Below, piece by piece: positions 42,055-44,952 of a stretch of 44,952 bases of DNA. The translations under genes and the position numbers were made by a program. Under the pieces are notes generated by a model. It searched no databases, was not told the origin of the DNA, and saw nothing but the letters and a program-made list of their open reading frames with translations. The stretch covers positions 1 through 44,952 of the forward strand of contig UROS01000002.1 of assembly GCA_900549445.1 (NCBI GenBank), in the 5' to 3' direction. Position 1 is the first letter of the stretch, and each line of letters begins with the position of its first letter. This DNA comes from an uncultured Porphyromonadaceae bacterium. Lineage in GTDB: Bacteria; Bacteroidota; Bacteroidia; Bacteroidales; Muribaculaceae.

Positions 42055-42375
42055 ATGTACGCTATCGTAGAAATTCAAGGACAGCAGTTCAAGGCAGAGC
42101 CTGAAAAGTTCTTGTATGTACACTATCTCGGCGATGCTACCAAAGAAGGCGACAAGGTTGAATTCGACCGCGTTCTCCTCGCTCAGTCCGACGATGCAGT
42201 AAAGGTTGGCGCTCCCACAGTTGAAGGCGCAAAAGTTGTATGTGAGGTCCTGACTCCCCTCGTTAAGGGCGACAAAGTGATCGTTTTCAAGAAGAAACGC
42301 CGCAAAGGCTATCGTCGCAAAAACGGCCACCGTCAGTATTTCACCAAAGTGTTAATTAAAGAAGTTGTTGCTTAA
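42055..42375 (+). CDS. rplU: 50S ribosomal protein L21
   Basis: L21 binds 23S rRNA domain II near L20. The 106 residues start MYAIVEIQGQQFKAEPEKFL and contain FKKKRRKGYRRKNGHRQYFT, the basic RNA-binding signature. It is followed 21 bases later by rpmA, the standard pairing. Confidence 0.97.
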   Translation: MYAIVEIQGQQFKAEPEKFLYVHYLGDATKEGDKVEFDRVLLAQSDDAVKVGAPTVEGAKVVCEVLTPLVKGDKVIVFKKKRRKGYRRKNGHRQYFTKVLIKEVVA

Positions 42376-42396
42376 CCCCTAAAATCGTAACGAAAA

Positions 42397-42657
42397 ATGG
42401 CACATAAAAAAGGTGTAGGTAGTTCTAAGAACGGCCGCGAGTCAGAAAGCAAACGTCTCGGCGTTAAGATTTTCGGTGGTCAGCACTGCAAGGCTGGCAA
42501 CATTATCAAGCGTCAGCGTGGCACCGTCCACCATCCCGGCAACAACGTCGGCATGGGTAAGGATCACACCCTCTTCGCTCTCATCGACGGCGTCGTTGTC
42601 TTCACCGAAGGCAAGGAAGGACGTAAATTCATCAACGTTACTCCCGCCGAAGCTTAA
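42397..42657 (+). CDS. rpmA: 50S ribosomal protein L27
   Basis: L27 reaches toward the peptidyl transferase centre. The 86 residues begin MAHKKGVGSSKNGRESESKR, lacking the cleaved N-terminal extension of Firmicutes, and include the signature GNIIKRQRGTVHHPGNNVGM and DHTLFALIDG. Second gene of rplU-rpmA, with a strong terminator downstream. Confidence 0.97.
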   Translation: MAHKKGVGSSKNGRESESKRLGVKIFGGQHCKAGNIIKRQRGTVHHPGNNVGMGKDHTLFALIDGVVVFTEGKEGRKFINVTPAEA

Positions 42658-42705
42658 ACTTCCCCCATTTAACCACAAAATTTGACATTTCCACAATTTG
42701 ACCAC

Positions 42706-42738
42706 GGCGGTCTCTGTTTCCCAGAGACCGCCTTTTTT
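42706..42738 (+). terminator. Terminator of rplU-rpmA
   Basis: An 11 bp perfect stem (GGCGGTCTCTG at 42706-42716 with CAGAGACCGCC at 42722-42732) followed by six T. Confidence 0.93.
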
Positions 42739-42742
42739 AGCG

Positions 42743-43519
42743 TTATACAAACATCTGAATATACAGCATGCACATCACTCCGGCCACGAGAGCATACGTG
42801 GCATGCTTCTCAAATCCGTGGCTATGAGTCTCGGGAATCATCTCGTCGCTTATCACGTAGAGCATCGCACCCCCCGCGAGCGCGGTCAGTCCCGGCAGAA
42901 GCGAAGCCGAAATGTCGCCGAGAAAATAACCTGCCATAACGCCTGCAATTTCAAGCGCCGCTACAGCCAGCGATACTCCCACAACCTTCCGGAATCCTAC
43001 GCCGATCATTATCAGAGGGGTAACCACAACCATCCCCTCGGGTATGTTCTGAATCGCAATCGTTATAGCCACCGTATAGGCATTCGTCAGATTATCACCC
43101 TCGAAAACCACACCCGTGGCCAGACCTTCCGGAAACTTATGGATGGCAATCGCCATTACAAAAAGCAGTACCCTGTTTATCGACTTTACAGATTTGGAAT
43201 GAACCTCCTCGTGAACCGTCTCGTCGATACCGGCTATATGATGAAGATGCGGTGTGATCTTGTCCAGTACAGCCACGAGTGCCACACCTAAGGCCACACC
43301 CGCTACCGGTTGCCACCACCCCTCGCGTCCCGCCGATTCAACGGCCGGAACTATAAGGCACACCAGCGATGCCGTCAGCATCATGCCGGCGCAGAACCCC
43401 AGAAATATATCGTTCCACTTATGCGGAATACGTCGGAAAACCATACCTGCCGCCGAACCGGCAAGTGAGGCCAGTCCGAGTCCACAGGCACATATAAGAA
43501 GTTGATTGAATGCTGTCAT
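42743..43519 (-). CDS. ZIP-family divalent metal transporter
   Basis: A 258-residue transporter with eight predicted membrane helices, related to ZupT and the GufA-like ZIP group. Helix IV has AIAIHKFPEGLATGVV and helix V has ITIAIQNIPEGMVVVTPL, the metal-binding HxxPEG and QNxPEG motifs. A His-rich loop (KITPHLHHIAGIDETVHEEVH) follows helix III and may bind metal. ZIP proteins import zinc, iron or manganese; some GufA-like members may work in either direction. It is a single gene that converges on rpmA. Confidence 0.92.
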   Translation of the reverse strand: MTAFNQLLICACGLGLASLAGSAAGMVFRRIPHKWNDIFLGFCAGMMLTASLVCLIVPAVESAGREGWWQPVAGVALGVALVAVLDKITPHLHHIAGIDETVHEEVHSKSVKSINRVLLFVMAIAIHKFPEGLATGVVFEGDNLTNAYTVAITIAIQNIPEGMVVVTPLIMIGVGFRKVVGVSLAVAALEIAGVMAGYFLGDISASLLPGLTALAGGAMLYVISDEMIPETHSHGFEKHATYALVAGVMCMLYIQMFV

Positions 43520-43589
43520 TATTTTAATAGTAAAGGGTTTGAATTGGCTTTTCCGGAATAATTACGCCGGATTATGCCATTTTTATGGT

Positions 43590-43597
43590 CAAAAGTA
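43590..43597 (-). promoter_or_regulatory. -7 box of the ZIP gene
   Basis: CAAAAGTA on the plus strand reads TACTTTTG on the minus strand, 71 bases before the ATG. No -33 box at the standard distance. Confidence 0.5.
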
Positions 43598-43619
43598 ATA
43601 AAATTTCAAACTTGTTCGC

Positions 43620-43627
43620 TATTTTTG
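43620..43627 (+). promoter_or_regulatory. Possible -7 box of the beta-barrel gene
   Basis: TATTTTTG at 43620-43627, giving a 5' leader of about 158 bases. No -33 box is seen. The 43520-43791 gap is otherwise AT-rich and without clear structure. Confidence 0.35.
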
Positions 43628-43791
43628 CACTCGAAAAAATTTATTTTAAGTAAATGTTCAGATTAAATGCATATCAGAAACACCGTAATGGCAAGCTATG
43701 ATAAGCAACATACTACTCGGACATCAGCTGAAAATATTATTGCTTTAATTTGAATATCTACTTAAGAGTTACTTAACTAATTTATTACTCT

Positions 43792-44397
43792 ATGAAATCT
43801 ATCAGAATTGTTCTCCTCACCGTCGTTATGATGATTGGTTCTGCCATGGCCTCAACCGCAAGCGCCCAACTCCGTTTCGGCCTTAAGGCCGGTCTCAATG
43901 TCAGCTCCCTCCACTTCAACGAATCCACCTTCGACTCCGACAATCAGACCGGCTTCACTGGGGGTGCCATGCTCGAGTTCACTGTACCCGTAATTGGTCT
44001 CGGCGCCGACCTGTCAGCCATGTACGTCCGCCGCAACGCCCGCTTTATGGAAGACAACGAGATTACCAAAGACAAACGCGACTACTTCGAAATCCCCCTC
44101 AACCTCAAGTGGAAAATCGGTGTCCCTGTCATCAGCAAAATCGTAACGCCTTTCGTCACCACAGGTCCCTCCGTTGCCTTCCTTACAAGCGGTAAGAAAA
44201 AAGACGGCTACGAAAACCGCTCATGCGACTGGGCCTGGAATGTTGGTTTCGGACTGCAGTTCGTCAACAAAATACAGCTCCACGCAAGCTACGGATTCGG
44301 CATGACCAAGGCAGTGAAAGGACTCGCCGACACCGACGCTGCTCACATCGACGGCAAAAACCGCTACTGGACCATCACCGCCGCATACCTTTTCTGA
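43792..44397 (+). CDS. Outer-membrane beta-barrel protein (PorT/OMP_b-brl_2-like)
   Basis: A 201-residue protein with a signal peptide (MKSIRIVLLTVVMMIGSAMA, then STASAQ) and alternating strands of a small eight-stranded barrel: LRFGLKAGLNVSSLHF, TGFTGGAMLEFTVPVIGLGA, LSAMYVRRNARF, YFEIPLNLKWKIG, TPFVTTGPSVAFL, WNVGFGLQFVNKIQLHASYG and the C-terminal strand RYWTITAAYLF ending in Phe, the barrel-assembly signal recognised by BamA. The family is very common in Bacteroidota; the function of most members is unknown. Confidence 0.9.
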   Translation: MKSIRIVLLTVVMMIGSAMASTASAQLRFGLKAGLNVSSLHFNESTFDSDNQTGFTGGAMLEFTVPVIGLGADLSAMYVRRNARFMEDNEITKDKRDYFEIPLNLKWKIGVPVISKIVTPFVTTGPSVAFLTSGKKKDGYENRSCDWAWNVGFGLQFVNKIQLHASYGFGMTKAVKGLADTDAAHIDGKNRYWTITAAYLF

Positions 44398-44770
44398 TTT
44401 CCCTGCTCCCTCAGGCTCCATGCACCCACGGACGAGCAACAGTCCCGTTACAGGTTCTTGAAAGCCGTCCGAAAAATAGCCTGTTGGTAAACAACATACC
44501 CCCAATCCCGACGCCCGCCGAGTATTCATTTCCGCAAAAGGAAAATGGATTTTACCCGGTGGGCGTCGGGATGTATTGATTGCATCCTACTCCCCTCTCC
44601 CGACCGCCATAACACTCATACATTATTAATTACCAATTTATTCACCTGTCCCCCCATAACCCCCTCTCCTGTTCTCTCACCTCCTGTCCTACTGTTCTCC
44701 TGTCCCCAATTTTTTCACCCCGATTTGAAAAAAGCGACATTATCGCAATGGTCTCCGCCCGTTCCCGTAT
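44398..44770. other. Gap with long hairpin and pyrimidine-rich tract
   Basis: No gene is supported in this stretch. It holds the long inverted repeat at 44505-44572 and, from about 44640 to 44722, a C/T-rich low-complexity tract. Short open frames crossing it have no family resemblance. Confidence 0.6.
44505..44572. repeat. Long imperfect hairpin
   Basis: ATCCCGACGCCCGCCG (44505-44520) pairs with CGGTGGGCGTCGGGAT (44557-44572), 16 bp with one G-T type mismatch. The 36-base centre has a second pairing zone, CATTTCC with GGAAAATG. No T run follows on the plus strand. It could end the beta-barrel transcript or be a remnant of an element. Confidence 0.7.
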
Positions 44771-44778
44771 TATCTTTG
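44771..44778 (+). promoter_or_regulatory. -7 box of the last gene
   Basis: TATCTTTG at 44771-44778, 23 bases before the ATG at 44802; -33 box not clear. Confidence 0.55.
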
Positions 44779-44801
44779 CGGAAAATTAATCTTATCCTAC
44801 T

Positions 44802-44952
44802 ATGAAAGAACCCACAATTTACCAGGAAGCCAAGGCAAAGACCGCGCCTTGCAAGATTTCCCACCAGGCATTCCACCTCTACGTAGGCCTCGTCGTGGCG
44901 CGCCTCCAGGAAGCGCCCGGACTGTTCAAATATTACGGTGAGATAATGACCG
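44802..44952 (+). CDS. Unrecognised gene, N-terminal 50 codons
   Basis: The frame begins MKEPTIYQEAKAKTAPCKIS and runs to the window edge (ARLQEAPGLFKYYGEIMT). It has no signal peptide and is cytoplasmic by sequence; the visible part looks helical. I do not recognise a family. The start is supported by a -7 box 23 bases upstream and by C-ending codon use matching the surrounding genes. Confidence 0.6.
   Translation, partial: MKEPTIYQEAKAKTAPCKISHQAFHLYVGLVVARLQEAPGLFKYYGEIMT

Overview
The window reads as a chromosomal segment of a Bacteroidales gut bacterium, most likely of the Muribaculaceae (S24-7) type; the family call is inference. Direct support for Bacteroidota: at least fifteen intergenic regions carry the phylum's primary sigma promoter (TAnnTTTG near -7, often TTTG or a close variant near -33 with a 19-22 bp spacer); Shine-Dalgarno sequences are not evident; and several genes are phylum markers (sprA, Bacteroidota-type rpoZ next to bamD, DUF3127, BACON-GH5 lipoprotein, etfB-etfA-acyl-CoA dehydrogenase, PorT-like beta-barrel). 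Most genes use C-ending codons; the block at about 2.1-5.4 kb is visibly AT-richer.

Layout. 0-2.1 kb: end of a CpsB-like capsule phosphatase, then bamD-rpoZ and rpsO with a clear terminator. 2.1-6.4 kb: an AraC-family regulator divergent from five co-directional genes (small protein, cyclophilin-like lipoprotein, exported cupin-ABM fusion, flavodoxin-fold quinone-type reductase, exported DUF362 protein). 6.4-9.2 kb: DUF3127 SSB-like gene, Yip1-like membrane protein, smpB and a THUMP-like methyltransferase. 9.2-16.7 kb: etfB-etfA-acd operon and purL. 16.9-18.4 kb: a small membrane protein and a decayed AAA/DUF4143 ATPase gene that has been hit by a 264 bp non-autonomous transposon with a 9 bp target duplication; it is bordered by four 32-bp-period repeats. 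18.4-30.6 kb: HtrA-type protease, then ruvA-sprA-SGNH-MBOAT, in which the type IX secretion translocon gene is packed against an O-acetylation pair.

30.6-34.4 kb: a GT-C-like membrane protein, an RluA-type pseudouridine synthase and fmt, then a 418 bp AT-rich gap holding a candidate structured small RNA with its own -7 box and terminator. 34.4-36.2 kb: a compact SDR-family gene with no ATG/GTG/TTG start, and a glutaminase-fold protein that has lost the catalytic SxxK and gained a Cys4/His4 cluster. 36.4-39.6 kb: BACON-GH5 lipoprotein and NADP-type glutamate dehydrogenase. 39.6-45 kb: prmC-recX-comF, a 47-residue membrane peptide, rplU-rpmA with a structured leader, a ZIP metal transporter, an outer-membrane beta-barrel protein and the start of an unrecognised gene.

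Most of the segment is housekeeping. The parts that look new are the AraC-linked redox cassette, the transposon-interrupted ATPase locus with its repeat array, the re-purposed glutaminase, the orphan small RNA candidate and the sprA-acetyltransferase operon.
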